Shown: one piece after another, positions 1 to 10,361 of the stretch | Numbering within the stretch: the first letter of the stretch is position 1 | How the letters are laid out: each line of letters opens with the position of its first letter | Source: Pseudomonas koreensis | Lineage (GTDB): Bacteria > Pseudomonadota > Gammaproteobacteria > Pseudomonadales > Pseudomonadaceae | NCBI RefSeq assembly: GCF_025447595.1 | Contig: NZ_JAOEJU010000009.1 | Coordinates: 141,634 to 205,633 of the forward strand | Direction: 5' to 3' | Length of the DNA: 64,000 bases | The notes under the pieces: generated by a model | Database searches by the model: none | What the model was told of the DNA's origin: nothing | The model's input: only the letters and a program-made list of their open reading frames with translations | Position numbers and translations under genes: made by a program

Positions 1-835
1 CCCCGCCATACACGTGCGCCATCGACAGCGGCTCATCGAGAAACAGCGCCCCCCACAACACGCCGAACGGCGGAATCATGAAGGTCACGGTCATCGACTT
101 CACTGGCCCGATGGAACTCAGCAGGCGGAAGTAAATGATGTAGGCAAACGCGGTGCAGCCCAGGCCCAGGCCCAGCAGCGACAGCCAGACATTCCAGCCA
201 CCCCAGCTCACCGGCGGCTGAGTGATGACGCTGTAACCGAACAGCGGCAACAGGAACAGGGTTGCACCGAGCATGCTGCCCAGCGCCGACAGACGACTGT
301 CGAGCCCGCCGGCCTGATCCAGCCAGCGTCGGGCGAGGAACCCGGCGAAGCCATAGCAGGTGGTTGCGAGCAGGCAGGCAACGGCGCCCATCAGCAGGTG
401 CAGATCGAACGCGACCGGGCCGGCGCGGGTCAGCACGCCCACCCCGAGCAGGCCGAGGAACACCCCGGCGAGTTTGGCCAGCGTCAGTTTTTCACTGAAG
501 AACAAACCGCCGATCAACACGCCCATCAACGGCGTGGTGGCATTGAAGATTGCGGAGTACCCGGCCGGCAGCACTTGGGCGGCGACTGAATACAAGGTGG
601 CCGGAACGCCGGAGTTGATCACGCCGAGCATCATCACGGTCTTGAGTTTGCCTTTGAAATCCCAGCTGATGCGCATCAACCCGAGGATCACCAGCAGGCC
701 GACGGCGGCAATCGATACGCGGAAGAATCCGGTCGGAACCGTACCGATCGCGGGGGCGATGATGCGCATGAACAGGAAGCTCGCGCCCCAGATGGCGGCC
801 AGCGACAACATGCGGAAAATATCGACAGGGCTCAC
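1..835 (-). CDS. DMT-superfamily (EamA) transporter, C-terminus cut by window edge
   Basis: Read on the minus strand, an open frame starts at GTG 835 and runs off the left edge (at least 278 codons). An AGGAG lies six bases before the GTG. The protein begins MSPVDIFRMLSLAAIWGAS and contains repeated hydrophobic helices with the drug/metabolite transporter signature (IWGASFLFMR early; LGLLGVGVL mid-protein). EamA proteins have ten helices in two repeats and usually export small metabolites or amino acids across the inner membrane; the substrate here cannot be told. The last helix or two is missing only because the window ends. An overlapping 116-codon frame at 492-842 is a shadow. Confidence 0.85.
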   Translation of the reverse strand, partial: MSPVDIFRMLSLAAIWGASFLFMRIIAPAIGTVPTGFFRVSIAAVGLLVILGLMRISWDFKGKLKTVMMLGVINSGVPATLYSVAAQVLPAGYSAIFNATTPLMGVLIGGLFFSEKLTLAKLAGVFLGLLGVGVLTRAGPVAFDLHLLMGAVACLLATTCYGFAGFLARRWLDQAGGLDSRLSALGSMLGATLFLLPLFGYSVITQPPVSWGGWNVWLSLLGLGLGCTAFAYIIYFRLLSSIGPVKSMTVTFMIPPFGVLWGALFLDEPLSMAHVYGG

Positions 836-919
836 AGGCCACTCCTTCCTTGATCGGGACGAGAGTGTTGCCGAGCGCCCTGGCGATGGCAACCGCTAAT
901 CGGGCATTTAATTTACCCG

Positions 920-2545
920 TCAGAGCACGAAACGCGTCACGAGGCCGTTGAGGTCGACGGCCAGCCGCGACAGTTCCTGACTGGCGGCAGACGTCTGGGT
1001 GGCGCCCGCAGCGGTCTGGGTTGACAGATCGCGGATGGTCACCAGGTTTTCGTCGACTTCCCGTGCCACCAGCGCCTGTTGCTCGGCGGCGCTGGCGATC
1101 ACCAGGTTGCGCTGGTTGATCTGTGAAATCGACGCGGTAATTTTCTCCAGTGCATGGCCGGCGCTGTTGGCCCGGCGCAGGGTGTGGCTGGCCTGCTCGG
1201 CGCTGTTTTGCAATGCGTCGACGGTGGCGCCGGTGCCTTGCTGGATGCTGGTGATCATCAGCTCGATTTCTTCGGTGGAGTTCTGCGTGCGCTGGGCCAG
1301 CGAACGGACTTCATCGGCGACGACTGCGAAGCCACGCCCGGCCTCGCCGGCCCGCGCGGCCTCAATCGCGGCGTTCAGGGCCAGGAGGTTGGTCTGCCCG
1401 GCGATACCGCGAATCACCTCCAGAACCTTGCTGATGTCCTGGGCCTGGGTCGCAAGGCCTTCGGCCTGTTCGGACGCGCCAAGCACCGCGTTGACCAGTT
1501 CCTGAATCGAACTGATGGTCTCGCTGACCTGCACATGCCCGTGCTTGCTGTCCTCGTTCGAGGCTTCGGAGGCTTCGGCACTGGACACCGCATTGGCGGC
1601 CACTTCATCAACCGCTGTGCTCATCTCGGTGACCGCCGTGGCAGCCTGTTCGATCTGGTCGTTCTGCTGTTGCAGGCCGCGGGTGCTCTGTTCCATCACC
1701 GAGCTCATTTCCTCGGCGGCGGAGGCCAGTTGCTGGGCCGACTCGCTGATGCCGCGAATGGTCGAGCGCAGATTGCCCTGCATCTCGGCCAGCGCCGTGA
1801 GCAACTGCGCCGCTTCGTCCCGGCCCTCGCTGTCGATGCGTCCGCTGAGGTCTCCGGAGGCAATCCGTCGTGCCACGTTCAGTGCCTGATTGATTGGCGC
1901 AGTGATGCTGCGGGTCAGCAGCCATGCCAGCAGCAAGGTGGCGATCAAGGCGATGACGATAATCACAGAAACGATCCAGAGCGCTCGCTGGTACATCGTG
2001 GCAGCAGCTTTGGCAGCGGCGTCTGCGCCTTGCTGATTGAGGGTGATCATCTGCTCCAGCGTCTTGTCGAGCACCGCGCCCTGAGGCGCCAGATCGGTGT
2101 TCAGGCGGGTGTAGGCCTGTTCGTTTTGTCCGGCGTCGATATGGCCGATGATCTGATCGAGAATGCTCAGGTATTTGGCAGTGTCCGCGCCCAGACCTTC
2201 GAGCATTGCCCGCTCCTGGTCGTTGGCGATCAGGGCTTTGTGATCATCGAGGCGTTTAAGCAATTCCTGGCGCTGAGCCTTGAGGATGCCTTTGCTTTTG
2301 TCTCGAACCGCTGCCTGGGTGCTGGTGATCAGACGCAGGGACTCGAGGCGGATGCTCGCGATGTTCGCTGCACTGTCGTGGATGCTTTCGATACTGGGCA
2401 TCCATGACTCCTCGATCACCGCTGCGCTTTCACGCAGGGTTTTCATCTGACCCAGGCCGAACAGGCCGACCACCATCAGCAGGCTGGCCAGAACGGCAAA
2501 ACTCAAACTGGCGCGCAAACCTATGCGCAGATTCCGGATAGACAT
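920..2545 (-). CDS. Methyl-accepting chemotaxis protein
   Basis: This is a 541-residue transmembrane chemoreceptor. The N-terminal helix (about residues 8-30) is followed by a periplasmic four-helix-bundle-like sensor of about 155 residues, a second membrane helix (about 190-212), a HAMP segment ([20 protein letters not shown]) and a cytoplasmic signalling hairpin. The hairpin tip carries the invariant core [19 protein letters not shown] followed by [18 protein letters not shown], which binds CheA/CheW. I chose ATG 2545, with AAGGAG seven bases upstream, over the in-frame TTG three bases earlier. The small sensor suggests a 4HB_MCP-type receptor; the ligand is unknown. It stands alone, with no che genes nearby. 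Confidence 0.93.
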   Translation of the reverse strand: MSIRNLRIGLRASLSFAVLASLLMVVGLFGLGQMKTLRESAAVIEESWMPSIESIHDSAANIASIRLESLRLITSTQAAVRDKSKGILKAQRQELLKRLDDHKALIANDQERAMLEGLGADTAKYLSILDQIIGHIDAGQNEQAYTRLNTDLAPQGAVLDKTLEQMITLNQQGADAAAKAAATMYQRALWIVSVIIVIALIATLLLAWLLTRSITAPINQALNVARRIASGDLSGRIDSEGRDEAAQLLTALAEMQGNLRSTIRGISESAQQLASAAEEMSSVMEQSTRGLQQQNDQIEQAATAVTEMSTAVDEVAANAVSSAEASEASNEDSKHGHVQVSETISSIQELVNAVLGASEQAEGLATQAQDISKVLEVIRGIAGQTNLLALNAAIEAARAGEAGRGFAVVADEVRSLAQRTQNSTEEIELMITSIQQGTGATVDALQNSAEQASHTLRRANSAGHALEKITASISQINQRNLVIASAAEQQALVAREVDENLVTIRDLSTQTAAGATQTSAASQELSRLAVDLNGLVTRFVL

Positions 2546-2952
2546 CAATGTGCTCCTTGGGAGTCGAGGGGGAGGTCGTCCTCGTGGCCCGAGGATCTTG
2601 TTGTGAGGCGGGTGATGGCGGGCTATATATCAAAGTGCCACTATCTTGGTAAGGCCAATCGCTGCATGGAATGGACAGGCATGAACAAGTCGGGCAGAAG
2701 CGCAGGCTAGAGATGTCGCTGCTGAATTGGATCCGAAACCCAGAGAAATCGCGGGCTGGCGTCCAGTGGTGGGGAGAACCTGAGGGAACGTTTATTGACC
2801 GAACGGTCGATTTAAAAAACTTTGATAAAAACTGTGTCGTTGTACAACCCGCAAGAGGATTTGGCAGAAATTGCGCTTCTCCTGCGCCCGCTTCCGTGGC
2901 TAAGCTCAGGCCTTCGAGCACAGATTCTCCAATTCCCGCAGAGGTCTCATCT
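2546..2952. other. Intergenic region between divergent MCP and aceK
   Basis: This stretch of about 400 bases holds the promoters of the two divergent genes. The reading frame of aceK is open back to 2671, but codons before 2953 do not resemble AceK. The only structure I see is the palindrome at 2797-2808, listed separately. No RNA gene is recognised. Confidence 0.6.
2797..2808. promoter_or_regulatory. GACCG-AA-CGGTC palindrome upstream of aceK
   Basis: Two perfect 5-bp arms (GACCG and CGGTC) are separated by AA, inside an AT-rich stretch about 150 bp before the aceK start. The form is typical of operators for TetR-like dimers, but no regulator is identified and the match could be chance. Confidence 0.3.
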
Positions 2953-4674
2953 ATGCCGCAGCAATGGCCAGCCACCGACATCGCCCGCCTGATCCTCGAT
3001 GGCTTTGACGATTACCGCGAGCATTTCCGGCGGATCACCGACGGCGCCCGTGAACGCTTCGAGCAGGCCCGCTGGCAGGACACGCAAACGGCGTCAGCGG
3101 CGCGCATCAACCTCTACGAAGAAAAGGTCGGTGAAACCGTCGCCCGCCTGCGCGAGCACTTCGAGCCGGACACCTTGATGGACGTCACCTGCTGGCCGCT
3201 GGTGAAAAGTGCCTACATCAGCATCATCGACCTGCGCTTCGACGATGAACTGTCCGAGACCTGGTACAACTCGATTTTCTGCGGCCTGTTCAGCCACGAC
3301 CTGATCAGCGACGGCTGCATGTTCATCCACACCACCCGGCCAAGCCTGCGCCGGGCCCGCGCCGCGCAGACCCGTACCTATAAACCGCAAGGGCAGATCT
3401 CGGGCATGCTCGCGAGCATCTTTTCCGATTACCGGTTCAACGAGGCCTACGCCGATCTGCCCGGTGACTTGCAACGTCTGGAAGCGCAACTGCGCGAGAA
3501 TCTTCCGGACTGGGTGTGCAAGGATCCTGAGCTGAGCGTCGAGCTGTTTTCCTCGGTGCTGTACCGCAACAAGGGCGCGTACCTGGTCGGGCGCATCTAC
3601 ACCAACGATGATCAGTGGCCGCTGGTGATTCCGTTGCTGCACCGCGAAGGGCGCGGGATTCAGATCGATGCGCTGATCACCGATGAAGCCGATGTGTCGA
3701 TCATCTTCTCGTTCACCCGTTCGTATTTCATGGTGGATGTGCCGGTGCCGGCGGAGTTTATCGGCTTCCTCAAGCGCATCCTGCCGGGCAAGCACATCGC
3801 CGAGCTGTACACCTCGATCGGTTTCTACAAGCACGGTAAATCCGAGTTCTACCGCGCCCTGATCAATCACCTGGCCAACACCGACGACCAGTTCATCATG
3901 GCCCCGGGCGTGCGCGGCATGGTTATGAGTGTGTTCACGCTGCCGGGCTTCAACACCGTGTTCAAGATCATCAAGGATCGATTCTCGCCGTCGAAAAACG
4001 TCGACCGCGCCACGGTGATCGAGAAGTATCGACTGGTAAAAAGCGTCGACCGCGTCGGGCGCATGGCCGATACCCAGGAATTCGCCGACTTCCGTTTTCC
4101 CCTGAGCAAGTTCGAGCCGGCGTGCCTGGCGGAACTGCTGGAAGTCGCGCCGTCCACGGTGTCGCTGGAAGGCGAAACCGTGCTGATCCGCCACTGCTGG
4201 ACCGAGCGCCGAATGACGCCGCTCAACCTCTATCTGGACAATGCCAACGAAGCCCAGGTGCGCGAGGCGCTGGAGGATTACGGGCTGGCGATCAAGCAAC
4301 TGGCGGCGGCCAACATCTTCCCCGGCGACATGCTGCTGAAGAACTTTGGCGTCACCCGTCATGGCCGGGTGGTGTTCTACGACTACGACGAGATCTGCTT
4401 TCTCACCGAAGCCAACTTCCGCCACATCCCGGCGCCGCGCACGCCCGAGGACGAAATGGCCTCCGAGCCTTGGTATTCGATCGGGCCGCTGGATGTTTTC
4501 CCCGAGGAGTTTCCGCCGTTTCTGTTTGCCGATTCGGCGCAGCGCAAACTGTTCGATCAGTTGCATGGCGAGCTGTACAACGCCGATTACTGGAAGGGTT
4601 TGCAGGAGGCGATTCGGGCGGGGAAAGTGATTGACGTCTTTCCGTACCGTCGAAAAGGCCTCGATAACGAGTGA
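2953..4674 (+). CDS. aceK: Isocitrate dehydrogenase kinase/phosphatase
   Basis: The 573-residue product matches AceK in length and sequence throughout. AceK phosphorylates and dephosphorylates isocitrate dehydrogenase, shifting carbon between the TCA cycle and the glyoxylate bypass during growth on acetate or fatty acids; it acts in the cytosol. Visible hallmarks are the regulatory N-terminal half, the nucleotide-binding stretch [18 protein letters not shown] (about residues 316-333) and the kinase-like catalytic region with DMLLKNFGV and [12 protein letters not shown] near residues 457-485. The start is ATG 2953, where the AceK family begins ([20 protein letters not shown]); the frame is open further upstream without similarity. 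The gene is not next to aceA or aceB, as is usual in Pseudomonas. Confidence 0.96.
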   Translation: MPQQWPATDIARLILDGFDDYREHFRRITDGARERFEQARWQDTQTASAARINLYEEKVGETVARLREHFEPDTLMDVTCWPLVKSAYISIIDLRFDDELSETWYNSIFCGLFSHDLISDGCMFIHTTRPSLRRARAAQTRTYKPQGQISGMLASIFSDYRFNEAYADLPGDLQRLEAQLRENLPDWVCKDPELSVELFSSVLYRNKGAYLVGRIYTNDDQWPLVIPLLHREGRGIQIDALITDEADVSIIFSFTRSYFMVDVPVPAEFIGFLKRILPGKHIAELYTSIGFYKHGKSEFYRALINHLANTDDQFIMAPGVRGMVMSVFTLPGFNTVFKIIKDRFSPSKNVDRATVIEKYRLVKSVDRVGRMADTQEFADFRFPLSKFEPACLAELLEVAPSTVSLEGETVLIRHCWTERRMTPLNLYLDNANEAQVREALEDYGLAIKQLAAANIFPGDMLLKNFGVTRHGRVVFYDYDEICFLTEANFRHIPAPRTPEDEMASEPWYSIGPLDVFPEEFPPFLFADSAQRKLFDQLHGELYNADYWKGLQEAIRAGKVIDVFPYRRKGLDNE

Positions 4675-4698
4675 CTTTCTGGAATTGATGCGCAATTC

Positions 4699-4790
4699 AT
4701 CGCGAGCAGGCTCGCTCCTACATTTGATCGCGCTGTGCAGCGGTTTTATGGCCGCTGGAGATCCAGGGTGGGAGCGAGCCTGCTCGTGAT
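4699..4790. repeat. REP pair, CAGGCTCG subtype, outward orientation
   Basis: ATCGCGAGCAGGCTCGCTCC at 4699-4718 is followed by an inverted copy, GGGAGCGAGCCTGCTCGTGA, near 4769-4789. They are about 50 bp apart, between aceK and hrpA. The arms face the opposite way to most other pairs in this window. Confidence 0.85.
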
Positions 4791-4862
4791 CGGCCGCGCA
4801 GCGGTCGTAAAATCTGCGACAATCGCGTCCTTGCGCCACTAGACGACCGAATTGCGTACCCG

Positions 4863-7800
4863 ATGACCGACGAATCGCCCTCCATCGACAAACTGCTGAA
4901 AAACCTCGATCACGCCATGCTCGCCGACCGCCACCGGCTGCGGCGGCAGTTGCTTGAGCTGCGCAAGAAACCCGACGAGGCCAAACTGGCCCAGTGGGTG
5001 GCGCGGATGCAGGCGTCCTGCGATCAGGTGCTGGCGCGCAAGGCCAGCCTGCCGGTGATCCGTTACGACGACAGCCTGCCGATTGCGGCCAAGCGTGACG
5101 AAATCAAGAAGGCCCTGGAAAAGCACCAGGTGCTGATCATCGCCGGCGAAACCGGTTCGGGTAAAACCACCCAGTTGCCGAAAATCTGCTTGGAAATCGG
5201 TCGCGGCCAGCATGGCCTGATCGGTCACACCCAGCCACGTCGGATCGCGGCGCGCAGCGTGGCCAGCCGGGTTGCCGAAGAGCTCGGTACGCCGCTGGGC
5301 GCGCTGGTCGGTTATCAGGTGCGCTTCGAAGACCAAAGCGATTCGAACACCCTGATCAAACTGATGACCGACGGTATCCTGCTGGCGGAAACCCAGAACG
5401 ACCGCTACCTCGAACGCTACGACACGATCATCGTCGACGAAGCCCACGAACGCAGTCTCAACATCGACTTCCTGCTCGGTTACCTGAAAACCCTGCTGCC
5501 GCGTCGCCCGGATCTGAAAGTCATCATCACCTCGGCGACCATCGATCTGGAGCGTTTCTCCAAGCATTTCGACGATGCGCCGATTGTCGAAGTGTCCGGG
5601 CGTACCTTCCCGGTGGAAACCTGGTATCGCCCGCTGACGCTTGAGCAGGATGAAGAGGGCAACCGCGTCGAGGACGACCTGACCGTGGATCAGGCGATCC
5701 TCGCTACCCTCGATGAAATCGCCGCGTACGAGCGCAGCGAACGCCGCAGTCCCGGCGACGTGCTGGTGTTCCTGCCCGGCGAGCGCGAGATTCGCGACGC
5801 CGCCGACATGCTGCGCAAGGCCCAGCTCAAACACACCGAAATCCTGCCGTTGTACGCGCGCCTGTCGCCGGCCGAACAGCAGCGGATTTTCCAGTCGCAT
5901 CCGGGGCGTCGCGTGGTGCTGGCGACCAACGTCGCCGAAACCTCTCTGACCGTGCCGGGCATCCGTTACGTGATCGACAGCGGCACCGCACGCATCAGCC
6001 GCTACAGCTACCGCGCCAAGGTCCAGCGACTGCCGATCGAAGCCATTTCCCAGGCCAGCGCCAACCAGCGTAAAGGTCGCTGCGGCCGGGTAGAGCCGGG
6101 TATCTGCGTGCGGCTGTACAGCGAAGAGGATTTCCTCGGTCGCCCGGAATTTACCGATCCGGAAATCCTGCGCACCAACCTTGCGGCAGTTATTTTGCAG
6201 ATGCTGCATCTGCGCCTCGGCGAGATCACCGCGTTCCCGTTCATCGAACCGCCGGACGGCAAGGCGATAAGCGACGGTTTCAACCTGCTGCAAGAACTGT
6301 CGGCGGTCGATCGCAACAGTCAGCTGACCCCGCTCGGCCGCCAGTTGGCGCGTCTGCCGGTAGACCCGCGCATGGGCCGTATGCTGCTTGAAGCGGCGAA
6401 GCTCGGCAGCCTGCAGGAAGTGCTGATTGTTGCCAGCGCCATGTCGATTCAGGACCCGCGCGAGCGTCCTCCGGAGCGTCAGCAAGCCGCCGATCAGGCC
6501 CACGCTCAGTGGAAAGATGTCGATTCGGACTTCGCCGGGCTGGTCAATCTGTGGCGCGGTTTTGAAGAGCAGCGCCAGGCGCTCACCGCCAGCCCGCTGC
6601 GCAACTGGTGCCGCAAGAATTTCCTGAACTACCTGCGGTTGCGCGAGTGGCGCGATTCCCATCGGCAGTTGAGCCTGATCTGCCGCGACTTGCAGCTGAG
6701 CCTCAATAAAGAGCCGGCGGACTATCCGAAGCTGCACAAAGCGGTACTGGTTGGCCTGCTCAGCCAGATCGGCCAGAAAACCGAAGACGGCGATTACCTT
6801 GGCGCCCGTCAGCGGCGGTTCTGGATTCACCCGTCATCGGGCATCGGCAAAAAACGCCCGCAGTGGGTGATGACCGCCGAACTGGTGGAAACCACCAAGC
6901 TCTACGCGCGGATGGTGGCGAAGATCGACGCCGATTGGATCGAACCGCTGGCCGGGCACCTGATCAAGAAGAACCACTTCGAACCGCACTGGGAGAAGAA
7001 GCGCGGCCAGGTCGTCGCGTTCGAACAGATCACCCTGTTCGGTCTGATCGTGGTCGGTCGTCGGCCGGTGCATTACGGGCCGGTGGATCCGGTGGTTTCG
7101 CGCGAGCTGTTCATCCGCGAAGGCCTGGTGCGCGGCGAAATTCAGTCCCGGGCCAAATGTCTGACCGCTAACAAGCAATTGCTCGAACAGCTCGACGAAC
7201 TGGAAGCCAAGGCCCGTCGCCGGGACATTCTGGCCGACGAGGAAACCCTCTACGCGTTTTACGACGCGCGACTGCCGGCGGAGATCCACCAGACCGCGAC
7301 GTTCGATAGTTGGTATCGGGTCAACAGCCAGAAAGATCCGCGACTGCTGATCATGCGCGAGGAAGATGTGCTGGCCCGTGAGGCTAGCGAAGTCACCGCC
7401 CAGCATTACCCGGACACGCTGCACATCGGCGATCTGGAACTGGCTCTGAGTTACCACTTCGAACCGAATCACCCGCGCGACGGCGTGACCCTGCGCGTGC
7501 CGGCGCCGTTGTTGCCGATGCTGCCGCCGGAACGTCTGGAATGGCTGGTACCGGGGCTGATCGAAGCCAAGTGCATTGCGCTGGTGCGCAACCTGCCCAA
7601 GGCCTTGCGCAAGAACTTCGTGCCGGTGCCGGACTTCATCAAGGCCGCGCTGCAACGTATGACCTTTGCCGAAGGTTCGTTGCCGCAAGCGCTGGGCCGC
7701 GAACTGCTGCGCATGACCGGTGCGCGAGTCAGCGACGAGGCCTGGGCCGAAGCGGCGCAGCAAGTCGAAAGCCATCTGCGGATGAACCTGGAAATCGTCG

Positions 7801-8774
7801 ACGGCCAGGGCAAGTTCCTCGGCGAAGGACGGGATCTGGCGGAACTGACCGCACGTTTCGCCGAAGCCAGCCAGGCTGCCTTGGCCGTGCCGCAGAGCGC
7901 GAAGAGTCAGCAGCCGGTGGAGGCCAAGGTCTTCGCGCCGGTGGCGGAAAAAACTCAGCAGAAGATCGCCGGGCTGTCGATGACGGTCTACCCGGCGCTG
8001 GTGGAAGAGGGTGGCACAGTCAAGGAAGGTCGATTCTCGACCCCGGCCGAAGCCGAGTTCCAGCATCGCCGCGCCTTGCAGCGACTGCTGATGCAGCAAC
8101 TGGCCGAGCCGGCGAAGTTCCTGCGCGGCAAGTTGCCGGGCCTGACCGAACTGGGGTTGCTGTATCGCGAACTGGGTCGGGTCGATGCGCTGGTCGAAGA
8201 CATTCTGCTGGCCAGTCTCGACAGCTGCATTCTCGACGGCGAAGACCCGTTGCCCCGCGACGGTGCCGGGCTGGCGGCACTGGCCGAGCGCAAGCGCGGC
8301 AGCTGGACCGAGCATGCCGAGCGCGTGGCACGCCTGACTCTGGAGATCCTCAAGCTGTGGCACGGTCTACAAAAGCGCTTCAAAGGCAAGATCGACCTGG
8401 CTCAGGCCGTGGCGCTTAACGACATCAAGCAGCAGCTCAGCCATCTGGTGTATCCGGGCTTCGTGCGGGAAACGCCAATGCTCTGGCTCAAGGAGTTACC
8501 GCGTTACCTGAAAGCCGTCGAACAACGTTTCGAGAAGCTGGGCGCGCAGGTGCAGAAGGATCGGGTCTGGAGCGGCGAACTCGCCGGCCTCTGGACGCAA
8601 TACCAGACCCGCGCCGCCAAGCACGCGCAGGAAGGCAAACGCGATCCGCAACTCGAGCTGTATCGCTGGTGGCTGGAGGAGTATCGGGTTTCGCTGTTCG
8701 CCCAGCAGTTGGGGACGAAAGTGCCGATCTCCGACAAGCGGCTGAACAAGCAGTGGACGCAGGTCGAGGCCTGA
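4863..8774 (+). CDS. hrpA: ATP-dependent RNA helicase HrpA
   Basis: A 1,303-residue DEAH-box helicase, the usual length for HrpA. Seen in order are Walker A GETGSGKT (residues 95-102), TQPRRIAA, the DEAH box (192-195), SAT (motif III), TNVAETSLT and QRKGRCGRVEPG (motif VI), then the helicase-associated and OB-fold regions and a long C-terminal DUF3418 domain. E. coli HrpA is a 3'-5' helicase linked to mRNA processing and rescue of stalled ribosomes. No good Shine-Dalgarno precedes ATG 4863, but the family begins here. The gene is monocistronic and is followed by a REP pair. Confidence 0.96.
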   Translation: MTDESPSIDKLLKNLDHAMLADRHRLRRQLLELRKKPDEAKLAQWVARMQASCDQVLARKASLPVIRYDDSLPIAAKRDEIKKALEKHQVLIIAGETGSGKTTQLPKICLEIGRGQHGLIGHTQPRRIAARSVASRVAEELGTPLGALVGYQVRFEDQSDSNTLIKLMTDGILLAETQNDRYLERYDTIIVDEAHERSLNIDFLLGYLKTLLPRRPDLKVIITSATIDLERFSKHFDDAPIVEVSGRTFPVETWYRPLTLEQDEEGNRVEDDLTVDQAILATLDEIAAYERSERRSPGDVLVFLPGEREIRDAADMLRKAQLKHTEILPLYARLSPAEQQRIFQSHPGRRVVLATNVAETSLTVPGIRYVIDSGTARISRYSYRAKVQRLPIEAISQASANQRKGRCGRVEPGICVRLYSEEDFLGRPEFTDPEILRTNLAAVILQMLHLRLGEITAFPFIEPPDGKAISDGFNLLQELSAVDRNSQLTPLGRQLARLPVDPRMGRMLLEAAKLGSLQEVLIVASAMSIQDPRERPPERQQAADQAHAQWKDVDSDFAGLVNLWRGFEEQRQALTASPLRNWCRKNFLNYLRLREWRDSHRQLSLICRDLQLSLNKEPADYPKLHKAVLVGLLSQIGQKTEDGDYLGARQRRFWIHPSSGIGKKRPQWVMTAELVETTKLYARMVAKIDADWIEPLAGHLIKKNHFEPHWEKKRGQVVAFEQITLFGLIVVGRRPVHYGPVDPVVSRELFIREGLVRGEIQSRAKCLTANKQLLEQLDELEAKARRRDILADEETLYAFYDARLPAEIHQTATFDSWYRVNSQKDPRLLIMREEDVLAREASEVTAQHYPDTLHIGDLELALSYHFEPNHPRDGVTLRVPAPLLPMLPPERLEWLVPGLIEAKCIALVRNLPKALRKNFVPVPDFIKAALQRMTFAEGSLPQALGRELLRMTGARVSDEAWAEAAQQVESHLRMNLEIVDGQGKFLGEGRDLAELTARFAEASQAALAVPQSAKSQQPVEAKVFAPVAEKTQQKIAGLSMTVYPALVEEGGTVKEGRFSTPAEAEFQHRRALQRLLMQQLAEPAKFLRGKLPGLTELGLLYRELGRVDALVEDILLASLDSCILDGEDPLPRDGAGLAALAERKRGSWTEHAERVARLTLEILKLWHGLQKRFKGKIDLAQAVALNDIKQQLSHLVYPGFVRETPMLWLKELPRYLKAVEQRFEKLGAQVQKDRVWSGELAGLWTQYQTRAAKHAQEGKRDPQLELYRWWLEEYRVSLFAQQLGTKVPISDKRLNKQWTQVEA

Positions 8775-8796
8775 TTCCGAGGCTGTACAGATACCC

Positions 8797-8886
8797 TGTG
8801 GGAGCGAGCTTGCTCGCGAATGCGGCGGGTCAGGCAATCAAGATGTTGACTGATGTACCGCCTTCGCGAGCAAGCTCGCTCCCACA
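8797..8886. repeat. REP pair (REPIN-like), AAGCTCG subtype
   Basis: TGTGGGAGCGAGCTTGCTCG at 8797 is followed after about 45 bp by its inverted copy ending CAAGCTCGCTCCCACA at 8886. It is an inward-facing pair downstream of hrpA. Confidence 0.9.
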
Positions 8887-8929
8887 AGGAATTTTTCGTT
8901 GCTCCCGGGAATGGGGCCAAAACCTTGGG

Positions 8930-8955
8930 TTTATGGCAAACTTCGCCACCATAAA
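8930..8955. promoter_or_regulatory. Inverted repeat TTTATGG-N12-CCATAAA
   Basis: Perfect 7-bp arms at 8930-8936 and 8949-8955 lie about 150 bp before the ketoacyl synthase start. It could be an operator or a short RNA hairpin. Nothing identifies the binding protein. Confidence 0.3.
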
Positions 8956-9104
8956 TGCCGTTTTCGCGTCCCAGAGCCTTTGCCGGGCCGCGCAACGGAA
9001 TAAAGCGATGCCAGGTTTTTGCGTCCCTTATACGGGAATGGACCCTTTGCGTGTTGGCACGTCGGTGCCAGCACTTTCTGCCTGAACAGATTAGAGAAAC
9101 GACC

Positions 9105-10226
9105 ATGCATAACGTCGTCATCAGCGGCACCGGCCTGTACACCCCGGCCAACAGCATCTCCAACGAAGAGCTGGTGCAGTCTTTCAATACCTACGTCGCC
9201 CAGTTCAACGCGGACAACGCCGAAGCCATCGCCAGCGGCGAAGTCCAGGCCCTGACCGAGTCCAGCGCCGCGTTCATCGAAAAAGCTTCCGGCATCAAGA
9301 GCCGCTTTGTCATGGACAAGGACGGCATCCTCGACCCTGCACGCATGGCGCCACGCCTGCCGGAGCGCTCCAACGACGAATGGTCGGTGCTTTGCCAGAT
9401 GGCCATCGGCGCTGCCGAACAAGCCCTGCAGCGTGCCGGCAAGACTGCCGCCGACATCGACGGCGTGATCGTCGCCTGCTCCAACCTGCAACGCGCCTAC
9501 CCGGCCATCGCCATCGAAGTCCAGGAAGCGCTGGGCATCCAGGGTTTCGGTTTCGACATGAACGTTGCCTGCTCGTCGGCCACCTTCGGCATCCAGCAAG
9601 CCGCCAATACCGTGCAACTGGGCCAGGCCCGGGCAATCCTGATGGTTAACCCGGAAGTCTGCACCGGGCACCTGAACTTCCGTGATCGCGACAGCCACTT
9701 CATCTTCGGTGATGCCGCTACTGCCGTCGTCATCGAGCGTGCCGATACGGCGACGTCGCAACACCAGTTCGACGTGGTCAGCACCAAACTGCTGACCAAG
9801 TTCTCCAACAACATCCGCAACAACTTCGGCTTCCTCAACCGCGCAGCGGAAGAGGGCATCGGCGCCCGTGACAAACTGTTCGTGCAGGAAGGCCGCAAGG
9901 TGTTCAAGGATGTCTGCCCGATGGTGGCCGAGCTGATCGGCGAACATCTGGAAGAGAACAAGCTCAACGTCGGTGACGTGAAACGTTTCTGGCTGCACCA
10001 GGCTAACCTCAGCATGAACCACCTGATCGTGCGCAAGCTGTTGGGCCGCGAAGCCACCGAAGAAGAGGCCCCGGTGATTCTCGACACCTACGCCAACACC
10101 AGCTCCGCCGGTTCCGTGATCGCGTTCCACAAGTATCAGGATGATCTGGCGGCCGGTTCGCTGGCGGTGTTGAGTTCGTTCGGTGCCGGGTACTCGATCG
10201 GTAGCGTGATTCTACGTAAACGCTAA
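9105..10226 (+). CDS. Beta-ketoacyl-ACP synthase III-like enzyme
   Basis: A 373-residue thiolase-fold condensing enzyme of the FabH family. The catalytic Cys156 lies in NVACSSATFG, His298 in WLHQANLSMNHL and Asn331 in YANTSSAGSV, so the triad is complete. It is longer than housekeeping FabH (about 320 residues), with an insertion after the N-terminal strand. From memory it corresponds to PA3286 of P. aeruginosa, a FabH-like enzyme that feeds fatty acid degradation products (octanoyl-CoA) back into synthesis. I chose ATG 9105 because the protein family begins MHNVVISGTG; the upstream open frame has no similarity. A sigma factor gene follows on the same strand, the same order I remember around PA3286-PA3284. 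Confidence 0.9.
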   Translation: MHNVVISGTGLYTPANSISNEELVQSFNTYVAQFNADNAEAIASGEVQALTESSAAFIEKASGIKSRFVMDKDGILDPARMAPRLPERSNDEWSVLCQMAIGAAEQALQRAGKTAADIDGVIVACSNLQRAYPAIAIEVQEALGIQGFGFDMNVACSSATFGIQQAANTVQLGQARAILMVNPEVCTGHLNFRDRDSHFIFGDAATAVVIERADTATSQHQFDVVSTKLLTKFSNNIRNNFGFLNRAAEEGIGARDKLFVQEGRKVFKDVCPMVAELIGEHLEENKLNVGDVKRFWLHQANLSMNHLIVRKLLGREATEEEAPVILDTYANTSSAGSVIAFHKYQDDLAAGSLAVLSSFGAGYSIGSVILRKR

Positions 10227-10304
10227 GAACGGGTTCATTTCCTCTTAATCGCGCTGATATTTCCTACATCTGAATCGGCGCGAACGCTGTAGTTTTCGAA
10301 AGTG

Positions 10305-10337
10305 GCGGCAGGCGAAGTCCTGCCGCTATCATTTTTG
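10305..10337 (+). terminator. Likely intrinsic terminator after KAS III gene
   Basis: GCGGCAGG (10305-10312) pairs perfectly with CCTGCCGC (10319-10326) around a 6-base loop, followed by TATCATTTTTG. It separates the ketoacyl synthase gene from the sigma factor gene. Confidence 0.6.
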
Positions 10338-10361
10338 AAGTCAGGAAAAGGGGATTGATGG

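Larger units (their letters stand above)
8775..9104. other. Intergenic region hrpA to KAS III gene
   Basis: About 330 bases without a gene. It contains a REP pair (8797-8886), an inverted repeat TTTATGG/CCATAAA (8930-8955) and a short hairpin TGGCAC-GTCG-GTGCCA (about 9054-9069) just upstream of the next gene. The promoter of the ketoacyl synthase gene should lie in its second half. Confidence 0.6.

Noticed and set aside
3094..8363. Antisense frames of 509-663 codons opposite aceK and hrpA
   Set aside because: The forward proteins are unmistakable AceK and HrpA; the antisense translations have no domains or ribosome sites.
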